64,000 nt of DNA, from assembly GCF_017115045.1 (NCBI RefSeq), contig NZ_JABXKK010000085.1, positions 50,363-114,362 of the forward strand. The letters are read 5' to 3'. A program made the translations under genes and the position numbers. Shown one piece after another: positions 45,316 to 54,435 of the stretch. The stretch comes from Nostoc sp. NMS8. GTDB lineage: Bacteria; Cyanobacteriota; Cyanobacteriia; Cyanobacteriales; Nostocaceae. Below the pieces are notes generated by a model. The model worked only from the letters and a program-made list of their open reading frames with translations, ran no database searches and was not told the origin of the DNA. Positions within the stretch are counted from its first letter, which is position 1. The number at the start of each line of letters is the position of its first letter.

Positions 45316-45531
45316 GTGAATACTATGAAAACTGAAGTCTTAAAAAAGAGACTCCATAAAAGTCGTCCAATGACGACAGTCACAATTCGCATTCCCGAAG
45401 ATGTGATTGAGGATTTGAAGCGAGTAGCACCATTGCTAAGGTTTTCTAGTTATCAGCCATTAGTTCGCACTTACATCGGACAACAACTCCGAGATGATCT
45501 TGAGCGACTTGAGGGTGATACTGGTTACTAG
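45316..45531 (+). CDS. Ribbon-helix-helix-type small DNA-binding protein
   Basis: The protein has 71 residues from a GTG at 45316 (an ATG at 45325 is an alternative). RPMTTVTIRIPEDVIEDLKR is an RHH strand plus helix, and FSSYQPLVRTYIGQQLRDDL the second helix. Such proteins are usually antitoxins or repressors. The RusA-like gene starts 37 bases later and the nuclease/HEPN gene overlaps that, so it is probably the regulator of the cassette. Confidence 0.7.
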   Translation: MNTMKTEVLKKRLHKSRPMTTVTIRIPEDVIEDLKRVAPLLRFSSYQPLVRTYIGQQLRDDLERLEGDTGY

Positions 45532-45567
45532 CATAGAATAACTTATGATCTATTATTTAGAAGTGTA

Positions 45568-45981
45568 TTGACCAGATTTGAGTTCATAGTAGATGGGCCA
45601 CCAGTATCACAACAGACTCGTAAGCGTGGTAAGGGCAATCGGCTTGAAGATTGGAAAAAGACAGTGCTACAAGAGGCTAAAAAATACTGGTCTTCAGAAC
45701 AAAAAATAGCTATTGGGTGGGTTATGCTCCAGATAACCTATTTCTATGATTCCGATCAAATGGATGTAGACAATATAGTGAAGCCTATTCAAGATGCACT
45801 TAAAGAATTAGCATACTACGACGATCGTCAAGTAAGCGATCTCGTAGTTAGAAAGAGAAATTTGTCAGGTAACTTTAGAATAGAAAACATGACCCCGACA
45901 TTGGCGGAAGGCTTTGCTCGCGGCAATGAGTTCTTACATATTGTGGTAATTGATGCTCCTAACCAGGAGGTAATTATTTGA
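45568..45981 (+). CDS. RusA-family Holliday junction resolvase
   Basis: The protein has 137 residues from a TTG at 45568. It has the RusA signature: FIVDGPPVSQQTRKRGKG at the start, then MDVDNIVKPIQDALKEL (Asp66, Asp68, Lys72, Asp76) and YYDDRQVSDLVVRKR (Asp86). These acidic residues bind magnesium and cut four-way junctions as a dimer. RusA genes usually come from phages. The stop overlaps the start of the next gene (TGATG). It occurs here without other phage genes. Confidence 0.88.
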   Translation: MTRFEFIVDGPPVSQQTRKRGKGNRLEDWKKTVLQEAKKYWSSEQKIAIGWVMLQITYFYDSDQMDVDNIVKPIQDALKELAYYDDRQVSDLVVRKRNLSGNFRIENMTPTLAEGFARGNEFLHIVVIDAPNQEVII

Positions 45982-46661
45982 TGGAAACTCCAACCGCAAA
46001 CTTAGAAAGAGAGCGATTGCTGAAACTAGCAGAGGAGTATCGTGAAAAGGGTTACGAAGTTTTTTTTCATCCAAATCTAGAAGAATTGCCTGACTTCCTT
46101 AATAAATATCGCCCCGACATGATAGTACGTCGGGGGGAAGAAAATGTAGTTATTGAAGTGAAGTCACGCTCCTCACTGAACTCTTCTTCTAATCAAGACT
46201 TACGTAATTTAGCTCAAGCGGTAGAAAAACATCCTGGTTGGAGATTTGAATTAGTAATGACCAACCCAGAGGATATAATGTATTCTCTGAAAGCAGAGGG
46301 TTCTCTTCAAGAACATGAAATAGAATCGCAGTTGCAAGTAGCAAGGCAACTGATAACGCAACATCCAGAATCAGCTATCTTATATTCATGGTCTTTAGTA
46401 GAAGCAACTTTGAGACTTATAGCCCAAAAGGAGGAGCTAAGTTTACAAAGATTTGATCCACTCTATTTGGTGAAGCAATTAGCAATTGAAGGTGTAATTT
46501 CAAAATCTCAGTATCAATTACTAATGAATTCACTCTTATTACGTAATTCTATTGCTCATGGCTTCAAAACTACACAAATTACGCAAAATTCTGTATATGA
46601 ATTGATCGAGCTTACAGAGCAACTTTTGAGAACTCTACACACTAGCGATGAACCAGGCTAA
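45981..46661 (+). CDS. PD-(D/E)xK nuclease-like domain fused to a HEPN-like domain
   Basis: The protein has 226 residues from the ATG at 45981, preceded by CCAGGAGG. Residues ~35-65 (FLNKYRPDMIVRRGEE, then NVVIEVKSRSS) have PD at 45-46 and E59-x-K61, the restriction-nuclease motif. The C-terminal ~100 residues are helical (LYSWSLVEATLRLIA) and end with LLLRNSIAHGF, where R188-x4-H193 fits the Rx4-6H motif of HEPN RNases. HEPN proteins often serve as toxins in defence systems. The gene is coupled to rusA by TGATG. Domain calls rest on motifs only. Confidence 0.65.
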   Translation: METPTANLERERLLKLAEEYREKGYEVFFHPNLEELPDFLNKYRPDMIVRRGEENVVIEVKSRSSLNSSSNQDLRNLAQAVEKHPGWRFELVMTNPEDIMYSLKAEGSLQEHEIESQLQVARQLITQHPESAILYSWSLVEATLRLIAQKEELSLQRFDPLYLVKQLAIEGVISKSQYQLLMNSLLLRNSIAHGFKTTQITQNSVYELIELTEQLLRTLHTSDEPG

Positions 46662-46694
46662 CACTTGGTTATTGGAGTGGATGGCACTTGCGAT

Positions 46695-46723
46695 GATGTC
46701 TACGACGGGCTACGCCTACGCAC
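46695..46723. repeat. Dispersed repeat, copy e
   Basis: GATGTCTACGACGGGCTACG then CCTACGCAC is the clearest copy of the family. It lies just after the nuclease/HEPN gene, between convergent genes. Confidence 0.65.
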
Positions 46724-46774
46724 TAATCATAAAATAGGGAGTAGTAAATTAATTCCCTACTCCCTACTCCCTTT

Positions 46775-49066
46775 CTAAGCTTCAATAACTACCCGTAAAT
46801 TGCCCCGTTTTTTCGCAACGCGACAAGCAGTCGTAGTCCCAGAACGCTCGAATTCCAAATCGAGGATGGTGGGGCCGACTCGCAAATTATGAAATGACAG
46901 GCGATTAATCGATTCTGGCAAAGCGGGGTCGATGATTCGCAAGCAGTTATTTTGAGCATCAGGTACCAAATTGACCATCATTTGCAGTAGTTGGAAAATA
47001 CTACCCGTAGCCCAAGCTTGGGGAGTGCAGGCAACTGGATACTGCACAGGGGTATTATCACCGTTCCGTTCGTAGCCGCAGAAGAGTTCTGGAGGACGTT
47101 GATAGGGTTGTTGCTGGGTCATATCGAATAAACCTTGGAATATTTCTAAGGCTTGATCGATTAGACCGAGCGATCGCAATCCCATTGCAATCAGAGCGTT
47201 ATCATGGGGCCAAACCGAACCAGTGTGATAACCCATTGGATTGTAAGCAGGTGACAAACTACTCAGAGTCCGAATTCCCCAACCATTAAACATATCTGGG
47301 GCCCGCAACCGTTCTGCTACACTATGAGCTTTTTCGTGTGTGAAGAGTCCCAAATGTAGACAATGACCGGGGTTTGAGGTGATACTATCTACTGGCTTGC
47401 CATCTCCATCCAAAGCCAGAGCGCAGAAATCCTGGTTTTCCACCCAAAAATCTCGATTAAAACGAACCCTGAGATTTCTGGCCTCTTCTTGCCAACGATC
47501 TGCCAAATCAAGCCGCTTCTTCATCCTAGCGATTTCTGCTAGGCGGATTTTTGCCGCATAGACGTAAGCTTGCACCTCAGAGAGCGAAATTGGCCCATTA
47601 GCTAATTCTCCCTTGTGGTCTACAATACAGTCGCCAGAATCTTTCCAACCTTGGTTAACAAGACCGCGTTTCGATTTACGAAAATAACTGAGGTAGCTGG
47701 TTTCTTTGCTATTGCGATCGATCCACTCCATTGCTGCGAGAGCATTGGGCCAAAGTTGCTCTAGAAGTTCTTGATCGTTAGTCCAAGCGTAATGTTCGGC
47801 GTAGAGCATCAGCCACAGGGGAGTCGCATCAACTGTACCGTAGTAGGGCGTATGGGGAATTTCTTGACAACGAGCCATTTCTCCCAAACGTAACTCGTGC
47901 AAAATCTTACCCGGTTCTTCTTCGCGCCATTCGTCATCGACTTTACCTTGGTATGTCGCCAGCAATATCAGGGTTTCCTTGGCAATTTCCGAGTTTAACA
48001 TCAGAGTTTGAGAAGCTGTAACCAGCGAATCTCGCCCAAATAGTGTCGAAAACCAGGGCACTCCGGCGGAAACAGTCTTATGCTTACCAAAAGATTGGCG
48101 CAACAAATACATATCTTGTTCAGCCCGCTCAATCACTCGATTGAAGGTGCTTTTATCTGAGCTAATGCGGGTAATTTGTTGTACCCAGTTTTGCTCCTCC
48201 ATCAACTCAGCAGCTTTCGCCTGTCCTAAAGTAGTAGCGGCGCTGACGGTTGAACTAGACTGGTTGTTTTTCAACATACTCACTCGGTAGCCCAGCTTTT
48301 GAGTTTCGTGAGAAGCCAACTCTAGCTGCCAAACCGCAGTATAACCCTTGAAATAGTCTGGTTGCCGATGCTGGAATAGAATTCGGGATTCCATCACCGA
48401 GCCATCCAGACCTTGATAGGCAAGTGTTAGGGATTCTTCCCTAGAGGCGGATGGCTCTTTGGGTATCGGTGAAACGCCATCGACCTGAGAAAATGTTCCT
48501 TCCTCAGTCGTTGGTTCGACTAAGCGTAAAAGCCGGCCTCGTTTTTCTCTGTCATAGCCCCGGACTTCAAATAAATCAACAAAATCTGCATCAAAGCTGA
48601 TGCTTAGTTCAAAATTGACAGTGGTTGTGCTGTAGTTAGATACCTCTATTTCTTCAAATAGTGCGCCATTCAGCACAATTTCTCGGCGAATTCCGATAGT
48701 CTCGGCTTTCAAGCGATCGTCGATTTTGGGGGTAGTACACAAAACTGAGAGCGAAAACCCTTTCTCAGCAGTACTACTGAGAAGTACAGGCGATCGCCCT
48801 TCAATTTGCAACTCCAAGCGATTAAGAAATCTCGTATCACAACAAAACAGTCCCATACTAGGATTGCCATTGTTGAGAGAACAGCCAGAAATATTCCCGA
48901 TAGTATCTGTTACAAAAAATAAATCATCATCTTTAACCGTCAGTGTCGGTTGCGATCTTTCAGCCACAACACAAGGCCACTCCGGGATAGGTAATTGTTC
49001 GGCAGGAATAAAAGTTTTTCCATCCAGGAAAATTTTTTCCGGGGTTATGAGTGTATCCGGTGTCAT
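46775..49066 (-). CDS. Amylo-alpha-1,6-glucosidase (glycogen-debranching-like) family enzyme
   Basis: The protein has 763 residues. The N-terminal ~300 residues form the glycogen-debranching N-terminal domain (FFVTDTIGNISGCSLNNGNP, SMGLFCCDTRFLNRLELQIE). The C-terminal (alpha/alpha)6 barrel has SAGVPWFSTLFGRDSLVTAS, TPYYGTVDATPLWLMLYAEH, WKDSGDCIVDHKGE and CTPQAWATGSIFQLLQMM. It probably acts on alpha-glucans or related sugars in the cytoplasm. The exact substrate is unknown; many cyanobacteria carry such genes besides the classic GlgX. It is transcribed alone. Confidence 0.9.
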   Translation of the reverse strand: MTPDTLITPEKIFLDGKTFIPAEQLPIPEWPCVVAERSQPTLTVKDDDLFFVTDTIGNISGCSLNNGNPSMGLFCCDTRFLNRLELQIEGRSPVLLSSTAEKGFSLSVLCTTPKIDDRLKAETIGIRREIVLNGALFEEIEVSNYSTTTVNFELSISFDADFVDLFEVRGYDREKRGRLLRLVEPTTEEGTFSQVDGVSPIPKEPSASREESLTLAYQGLDGSVMESRILFQHRQPDYFKGYTAVWQLELASHETQKLGYRVSMLKNNQSSSTVSAATTLGQAKAAELMEEQNWVQQITRISSDKSTFNRVIERAEQDMYLLRQSFGKHKTVSAGVPWFSTLFGRDSLVTASQTLMLNSEIAKETLILLATYQGKVDDEWREEEPGKILHELRLGEMARCQEIPHTPYYGTVDATPLWLMLYAEHYAWTNDQELLEQLWPNALAAMEWIDRNSKETSYLSYFRKSKRGLVNQGWKDSGDCIVDHKGELANGPISLSEVQAYVYAAKIRLAEIARMKKRLDLADRWQEEARNLRVRFNRDFWVENQDFCALALDGDGKPVDSITSNPGHCLHLGLFTHEKAHSVAERLRAPDMFNGWGIRTLSSLSPAYNPMGYHTGSVWPHDNALIAMGLRSLGLIDQALEIFQGLFDMTQQQPYQRPPELFCGYERNGDNTPVQYPVACTPQAWATGSIFQLLQMMVNLVPDAQNNCLRIIDPALPESINRLSFHNLRVGPTILDLEFERSGTTTACRVAKKRGNLRVVIEA

Positions 49067-49956
49067 TAGTCAAAGTTCCGTGTATGGGTCTATTTTTGAG
49101 TATAATTCTCTCAACCAAAAGGCAAAGGGGCAGAGGGGAAAGAAGAAATACCCTCTTGTTTTGAGACAGAGCAACTAAATTTATTTAGATCGCAAAAAGA
49201 AATATTTGTGCCGAGATACACAGTGCAAACAAATAACACCGTATCCTGGAGAGACAGAAGATACAAAAGTCCGGTCACGTTGCTTCTCTACAAGACGCCA
49301 AGGGCGAACGCTCCGAATTCAAAATGACGCTCGTGACGCTCGTTCGCCCTTGGCGTCTCCCCTTGAGAGAAGACTTGCTAACGCTGCGCTAACAAAATTC
49401 TTGCATTATTGATCCCCATAAATAAATTTAGGGGCTTGTATCACGAGTCGTTTTCGGTCAGTTATTCTCACTCTGCTTTAACAGCCTTTTTCAAGTAATT
49501 GAACTATAGCGTTTTCTAATCATATAAAGTACATCATAGCCCTCTCCTCATTTGCGGGGAGGGGGTTCTTGTACCTCTACTCAAGCGAGAACTGCCATAT
49601 ACTACTCCTCACTCCCTAATTCCCCGTCTTAGTCGTGGGCTATGCAATCAATGATCCTTAAAACCATACAATAATTAGTATTTTAGTATCATAGCCCCTG
49701 AAAGATTTTGCCTATACAGGCACATAGCAAAGTTGGTCAAGAATGTATATTGGGCGTAGTAGGTTGTCAATCAACCAATTAAGTTGTGTGTACTCCTCCT
49801 AGTTGGTAACGAAGTGTTGCGCCTGCTTTGGCGAAAAGCGCTTTTTTGGCGTTCTTTACATATTGCAACTGTCTATTTAACTTGAGAGTCCCTTGGAATT
49901 TGTACAATGCAGCTGTGACGTGGATCTGATCGAGGTTGAGCGTTTAACAATAATTC
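49067..49956. other. Long intergenic region with stem-loop repeat
   Basis: This is 890 bases without a supported gene. The main structure is the 18-base-arm inverted repeat at 49293-49358. Other features are GGAGAGGGCTATG-type repeats near 49540-49560 (CCTCTCC-TCATTTGCGGGG AGGGGG) and AT-rich stretches. The promoter for the kinase at 49957 must be near its right end. Confidence 0.5.
49293..49358. repeat. Stem-loop repeat with 18-base arms
   Basis: AGACGCCAAGGGCGAACG (49293-49310) and CGTTCGCCCTTGGCGTCT (49341-49358) are exact inverted repeats around a 30-base loop. Similar 'AAGACGC ... GAGAGAAGAC' motifs follow. It is a dispersed palindrome without coding capacity. Confidence 0.8.
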
Positions 49957-51966
49957 ATGAGCATTTCGACTTCTGTGCTGAGTGATCTGCTAAAGTCCCT
50001 ACCCTACTTGCGGCCCCAGCTATATTTTAAGGCTTCACTAACGGCGCTCTCCCACGCGATGGAAGATCAAGTTTTGGCTGGGACTTTAGTCCAACCCCTT
50101 GTAATTGCTAGTTTCCAGCGAGAGCGATTCTACCGCCAAGAAGCTCATCGCTACCAGCGACTTGCCTTGCGGAGTAATCAAATATACGTATTATCTGCTC
50201 CAGAAACGGATTTTACTAACAGTTCGGAACACTACGAAAAAGTGGCTTTTGAGCCAACGGATGGCTTAAGTCACGAGTGGCATTTGGTCGTGATTGCTGA
50301 CAATTACGCTACTTGTCTGGTTTGCCGGGAAAACCTTAGTTCAATTGCTAAAAATAAGCAACTACCAGAACTAAGCCCTAATCTGGATATCGACACAGCG
50401 CGAAGATTTGAGGGAATTTGGACATCGGAAAGGGGAGTTAGCCTCAAAGCAGCCGAATTGCTGTTAGACAGGATTTTGGTTTACAGACCAGAACTAGTAA
50501 GTAAAATTGAGGAGGCACGTCAGAGGTTTGGCATCGGACAGCCACGAAACTACTCTGGAGCAGAACAGGTCAATGAATATGCCTGTGACATTGATACAGA
50601 TCCCTTTGTGCAGCGCTTAATAACTTATTTGCAAGCGAGTCAGTACAAATTGCACAAAGCCTATCGTTCCATTGCTGCCCAAGCACGAAAAGAGCGATTA
50701 GTCAACTCAATTAGTACTGCCATTCGGCGATCGCTCGATCCTCACGAAGTTCTCCAGGTGGCGGCACAAGAATTAGGACAACACTTAGAAGCTTGTCGCT
50801 GTTTAATTTACCGCGCTCAAGCCGCAGATAGCCAAGCCATAATTGAACACGAGTTTTTGACGCCTGGTACTTTATCTGTTTGTGGGCAAACCTGGGAGTT
50901 AGAGAAAAATTCCCTATTTCGGGACATCGTAGAACAAGGCGAAGGTGTTTGTGTGAGCGATACGTTGAGCGATCCTCGCGTTACCAATTCGCCAGGACTT
51001 TCGATGATCGCCAAAAAGTTTGCCATTCGTTCTTGGTTGATGGAACCAGTATTTTATCAGGGGCGATTATTGGGCATTGTGGAGTTACACTATTGCCGAA
51101 TGCCACCGCACGAGTGCCAACCAGGGGAATTGGATTTGGTAGAAGCGATCGCCACCCAGGTAGGAGCCGCTCTCATTCAAGCGGAAGCCTACGCTAACCT
51201 AGAAGAACTTAACCAACAGCTAGAAGCCCTAGACCGCACCCGCAGCAACCTTATAGCCATCACTGGGCATGAACTGCGTACCCCCCTATCAACAATTCAA
51301 GTCTGCCTAGAAAGTCTCGCTAGTGAGCCAGATATGCCTTTGGAGTTGCAGCAAATCATGCTCAACACTGCTCTTTCTGACTCAGAGCGGATGCGAAAAC
51401 TGGTACAAGATTTCCTCACACTTTCCAACTTGGAAAGCGGTCGAGTGCAATGGCATCCAGAATCACTCAGCTTACAAGAGTGTATAGATTTATCACTCAG
51501 CCGGAATCGCACGCGTTCCTCAACCGAAAAGCCGCCCCAAATCAAAACTCAAATTGCCGAAGACCTACCTCTGGTTAGAGCCGATGGTGATTGGCTAGTA
51601 GAAGTACTGGCAAAACTCATGGACAATGCTTATAAATTTACGCCACCCCAAGGAGAAATTACCATTAAAGCGATTTACAACAGCCGTCAAATGGTCGAGG
51701 TAACTGTAGCTGACACTGGGCGCGGCATTGAACCGAATCGTTTAGAAATAGTTTTTGACCGCTTTTATCAAGAAGAGGGAGCGCTACGTCGCACCACTGG
51801 CGGCACTGGACTTGGTTTAGCAATTTGCCGTCAAATTGTTAATGGCTGGGGTGGAGAAATTTGGGCAGAGTCAACTGGCAAAGACCAGGGTAGTCAGTTT
51901 CACTTCACCATCCCGATTGTTCAGAATAGCCAAGAGGAAAAGCGGACAAAAGTTAAGAGTAGATAG
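49957..51966 (+). CDS. DICT-GAF sensor histidine kinase
   Basis: The protein has 669 residues and no membrane segments. The N-terminal ~150 residues resemble the DICT sensory domain (LTALSHAMEDQVLAGTLVQP, LVIASFQRERFYRQEAHRYQ). A GAF domain lies at ~250-400 (EVLQVAAQELGQHLEACRCL, GVCVSDTLSDPR). A coiled coil leads to the kinase with IAITGHELRTPLSTIQVCLE, ADTGRGIEPNRLEIVFDRFY and GTGLGLAICRQIV. DICT domains are linked to light or signalling proteins in cyanobacteria; the ligand is unknown. No response regulator is adjacent. It lies upstream of psaD, 233 bases away. Confidence 0.9.
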   Translation: MSISTSVLSDLLKSLPYLRPQLYFKASLTALSHAMEDQVLAGTLVQPLVIASFQRERFYRQEAHRYQRLALRSNQIYVLSAPETDFTNSSEHYEKVAFEPTDGLSHEWHLVVIADNYATCLVCRENLSSIAKNKQLPELSPNLDIDTARRFEGIWTSERGVSLKAAELLLDRILVYRPELVSKIEEARQRFGIGQPRNYSGAEQVNEYACDIDTDPFVQRLITYLQASQYKLHKAYRSIAAQARKERLVNSISTAIRRSLDPHEVLQVAAQELGQHLEACRCLIYRAQAADSQAIIEHEFLTPGTLSVCGQTWELEKNSLFRDIVEQGEGVCVSDTLSDPRVTNSPGLSMIAKKFAIRSWLMEPVFYQGRLLGIVELHYCRMPPHECQPGELDLVEAIATQVGAALIQAEAYANLEELNQQLEALDRTRSNLIAITGHELRTPLSTIQVCLESLASEPDMPLELQQIMLNTALSDSERMRKLVQDFLTLSNLESGRVQWHPESLSLQECIDLSLSRNRTRSSTEKPPQIKTQIAEDLPLVRADGDWLVEVLAKLMDNAYKFTPPQGEITIKAIYNSRQMVEVTVADTGRGIEPNRLEIVFDRFYQEEGALRRTTGGTGLGLAICRQIVNGWGGEIWAESTGKDQGSQFHFTIPIVQNSQEEKRTKVKSR

Positions 51967-52115
51967 GGATTGGGAATTGGGGACTGGGGAAGGTGGGGCC
52001 CCCTCTGGGGATAAGGGGTAATGGGGATTGGGGATTGGGGACTGGTTTTTAACAAAGGACTAATGACTAATGACCAATGACCAATGCACAATAACCAATG
52101 ACTAAAAGACTAAAA
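51966..52115. repeat. Heptamer short tandem repeats (GGGGATT/GGGGACT and AATGACC)
   Basis: GGGGATTGGGGATTGGGGAC and AATGACTAATGACCAATGAC blocks follow the kinase stop, with GGTGGGGCCCCCTC in between. These are short tandemly repeated sequences of the kind common in heterocyst-forming cyanobacteria. They separate the kinase from psaD. Confidence 0.75.
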
Positions 52116-52199
52116 ACTGTTACAGTCTATAACGCGATCGCAATATGATCGTGGTTGCGGTGTTAGGATTCCCTAAAAACGTTGAGAGAATCAGACCCT

Positions 52200-52625
52200 A
52201 TGACAGAAAAACTCTCTGGACAAACCCCGCTATTTGCTGGCAGCACTGGTGGCTTGCTCAGAAAAGCAGAAGTGGAAGAAAAGTACGCCATCACTTGGAC
52301 TAGCCCGAAAGAGCAAGTATTTGAATTGCCTACAGGTGGTGCTGCTGTTATGCGAAAAGGTGAAAACCTGCTGTATATAGCTCGTAAAGAATATGGCATC
52401 TTTTTGGGCGGTCAGCAACTTCGTAAACTCAAAATCACAGATTACAAAGTTTACCGGATTTTACCTAACGGAGAAACTACCTTACTTCACCCAGCCGATG
52501 GTGTCTTCCCCGAAAAGGTTAACCCAGGTCGTGACAAAGTGCGTTATGTAGATCGTCGTATCGGACAAAACCCCAGTGCCTCTAAACTTAAGTTTAGCGG
52601 TGTTACTCCCTACGACGCTCCATAA
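52200..52625 (+). CDS. psaD: Photosystem I reaction centre subunit II
   Basis: The protein has 141 residues from the ATG at 52200 ([20 protein letters not shown]), the conserved PsaD start; an in-frame ATG at 52182 is upstream of this homology. It has [40 protein letters not shown] and [20 protein letters not shown]. PsaD is a stromal-side subunit that docks ferredoxin onto photosystem I and stabilises PsaC. The length is normal. It is followed 92 bases later by trpE on the same strand. Confidence 0.99.
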   Translation: MTEKLSGQTPLFAGSTGGLLRKAEVEEKYAITWTSPKEQVFELPTGGAAVMRKGENLLYIARKEYGIFLGGQQLRKLKITDYKVYRILPNGETTLLHPADGVFPEKVNPGRDKVRYVDRRIGQNPSASKLKFSGVTPYDAP

Positions 52626-52640
52626 CTAGCTGTTAGTAGC

Positions 52641-52708
52641 TAATGGGTAATTAGTAATGGGTAAATGGTAAGTAAAAACCCATTACCCATTACCAATTAC
52701 CAATTACC
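52641..52708. repeat. Inverted repeat of TAATGGGTAA/TTACCCATTA units upstream of trpE
   Basis: AATGGGTAATTAGTAATGGG is mirrored by CCCATTACCCATTACCAATT, so the leader between psaD and trpE can fold into a long hairpin. It consists of short tandem repeats. A role as psaD terminator or trpE leader control is possible but unproven. Confidence 0.6.
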
Positions 52709-52717
52709 TTAAAAAAA

Positions 52718-54247
52718 ATGATGTTTCCGAATTTCTCCGAATTTTCTCAGCTAGCTCTACAAGGCAACTTCGTCCCGGTATATCAAGAATGGGTAGCGGA
52801 TTTAGATACGCCCGTATCTGCTTGGTATAAAGTTTGTGCAGGTCAGCCTTATAGCTTTTTGTTGGAATCCATAGAAGGCGGGGAAAAGCTAGGACGCTAT
52901 AGCTTGGTGGGTTGCGATCCGGTGTGGGTTTTGGAAGCCAGGGGCGATCGCACCACCCAGAAAAACCGCGACGGTTCGCAGGTGGTTTTTGCAGGCGACC
53001 CTTTTACAGCTTTAGCTGAATGTTTAGCACCTTATCACCCAGTGAAACTACCACAGCTACCGCCAGGAATTGGCGGTTTGTTTGGGTTTTGGGGCTATGA
53101 ATTGATTAACTGGATTGAGCCGCGTGTGCCCATTTATCCACCAGATGAGCGAAATATACCTGATGGGTTGTGGATGCAGGTAGACCACCTATTGATTTTT
53201 GACCAGGTGAAGCGGAAAATTTGGGCGATCGCTTATGCTGATTTGCGTGAAGAGAATGTAGATTTACAGGCAGCATATCAACAAGCGAGCGATCGCGTCA
53301 CCCAAATGCTCGAAAAGCTATCTCTACCTCTATCGCCGGAAAAAACTAAATTAGAATGGAAACCGCCAGGGAGCAGGGGAGCAGAGGAGCAGGGGAGCAG
53401 AGGCGCAGAGGAGTATAAGAGTAATTTTACCCGCCCTGATTTTTGTGCCAGCGTTGAGAAGGCCAAAGATTACATTAAAGCAGGCGATATTTTCCAAGTA
53501 GTAATTTCTCAGCGACTATCAACAACATACACAGGCGACCCCTTTGCCCTTTACCGTTCCCTACGCCAGATAAATCCTTCGCCTTACATGGCTTACTTTA
53601 ACTTCCAAGATTGGCAAATCATCGGTTCCAGTCCCGAAGTGATGGTAAAAGCGGAAATAGATTCAGATGGTGGAGTCATAGCAACGGTACGACCAATTGC
53701 CGGCACACGTCCACGAGGCAAAACCACCAAGGAAGATGCAGCCTTCGCAGAGGATTTACTTCAAGACCCCAAGGAAGTTGCTGAACACGTCATGCTTGTG
53801 GATTTAGGGCGGAATGATTTGGGGCGTGTTTGTCAAAGTGGTAGCGTCAAAGTCGATGAATTAATGGTAGTTGAGCGCTACTCCCATGTGATGCACATTG
53901 TCAGCAATGTTGTGGGTAAATTAGCAGTTGGTAAAACAGCATGGGATTTGCTGAAAGCTTCCTTCCCAGCAGGTACGGTAAGCGGCGCACCCAAGATTAG
54001 GGCTATGGAAATTATTCACGAATTAGAGTCTAGTCGCCGGGGCGTTTATTCTGGTGTGTATGGATATTACGATTTTGAAGGACAATTAAATACTGCGATC
54101 GCCATTCGCACAATGGTAGTGCATGATAATACGGTAAGCGTACAAGCTGGTGCAGGTTTGGTAGCTGATTCTGAGCCAGAGAAAGAATATGAAGAGACGC
54201 TAAATAAAGCTAGAGGTCTATTAGAGGCGATTCGTTCTTTGCGTTGA
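52718..54247 (+). CDS. trpE: Anthranilate synthase component I
   Basis: The protein has 509 residues (ATG at 52718; a second ATG follows at once). The N-terminal domain has the tryptophan-feedback segment LLESIEGGEKLGRYSLVG. The chorismate-binding domain has GDIFQVVISQRLS, PSPYMAYFNF, TVRPIAGTRPRGKT, LVDLGRNDLGRVC, FPAGTVSGAPKIRAMEII and VQAGAGLVADSEPEKEYEET. It makes anthranilate from chorismate with TrpG, the first step to tryptophan. At residues ~217-233 a repeat-derived insertion (GSRGAEEQGSRGAEE) lies in the linker before the catalytic domain. Confidence 0.97.
   Translation: MMFPNFSEFSQLALQGNFVPVYQEWVADLDTPVSAWYKVCAGQPYSFLLESIEGGEKLGRYSLVGCDPVWVLEARGDRTTQKNRDGSQVVFAGDPFTALAECLAPYHPVKLPQLPPGIGGLFGFWGYELINWIEPRVPIYPPDERNIPDGLWMQVDHLLIFDQVKRKIWAIAYADLREENVDLQAAYQQASDRVTQMLEKLSLPLSPEKTKLEWKPPGSRGAEEQGSRGAEEYKSNFTRPDFCASVEKAKDYIKAGDIFQVVISQRLSTTYTGDPFALYRSLRQINPSPYMAYFNFQDWQIIGSSPEVMVKAEIDSDGGVIATVRPIAGTRPRGKTTKEDAAFAEDLLQDPKEVAEHVMLVDLGRNDLGRVCQSGSVKVDELMVVERYSHVMHIVSNVVGKLAVGKTAWDLLKASFPAGTVSGAPKIRAMEIIHELESSRRGVYSGVYGYYDFEGQLNTAIAIRTMVVHDNTVSVQAGAGLVADSEPEKEYEETLNKARGLLEAIRSLR
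53367..53412 (+). repeat. GGGAGCAG repeat inserted in frame in trpE
   Basis: Units of GGGAGCAGGGGAGCAGAGGA type encode GSRGAEEQGSRGAEE. The same G-rich repeat type occurs between genes at 763-853 and inside the giant kinase at 38396-38506. It sits between the two domains of TrpE and keeps the frame. Confidence 0.7.
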
Positions 54248-54370
54248 ACTGGGGACTAGTACCGCAAGGCGGAATTAAAAATTAAAAATTAAAAATGAAT
54301 ACAACCTAAGCGTTTCATTGATTTGGAATGGGTGGTTTATTTCAGCCGTGTTGTACTAGTATATACAAGC

Positions 54371-54403
54371 AGATCCCCGACTTATTAAAGAAGTTAGGGA
54401 TCT
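54371..54403. terminator. Hairpin AGATCCCCGACTT...AAGTTAGGGATCT downstream of trpE
   Basis: Two 13-base arms with one mismatch and one wobble flank a 7-base loop, 124 bases after the trpE stop, followed by TGTTTCTC. It resembles a dispersed AGATCCCCGACTTCTT palindrome. It may end trpE transcription. Confidence 0.4.
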
Positions 54404-54435
54404 TGTTTCTCAGCAATGATTCAGGATTGGTATAG

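Noticed and set aside
45568..46661. Prophage remnant, suggested by RusA
   Set aside because: No integrase, terminase, capsid, tail or attachment repeats are seen in the neighbourhood; flanking genes are ordinary chromosomal ones.
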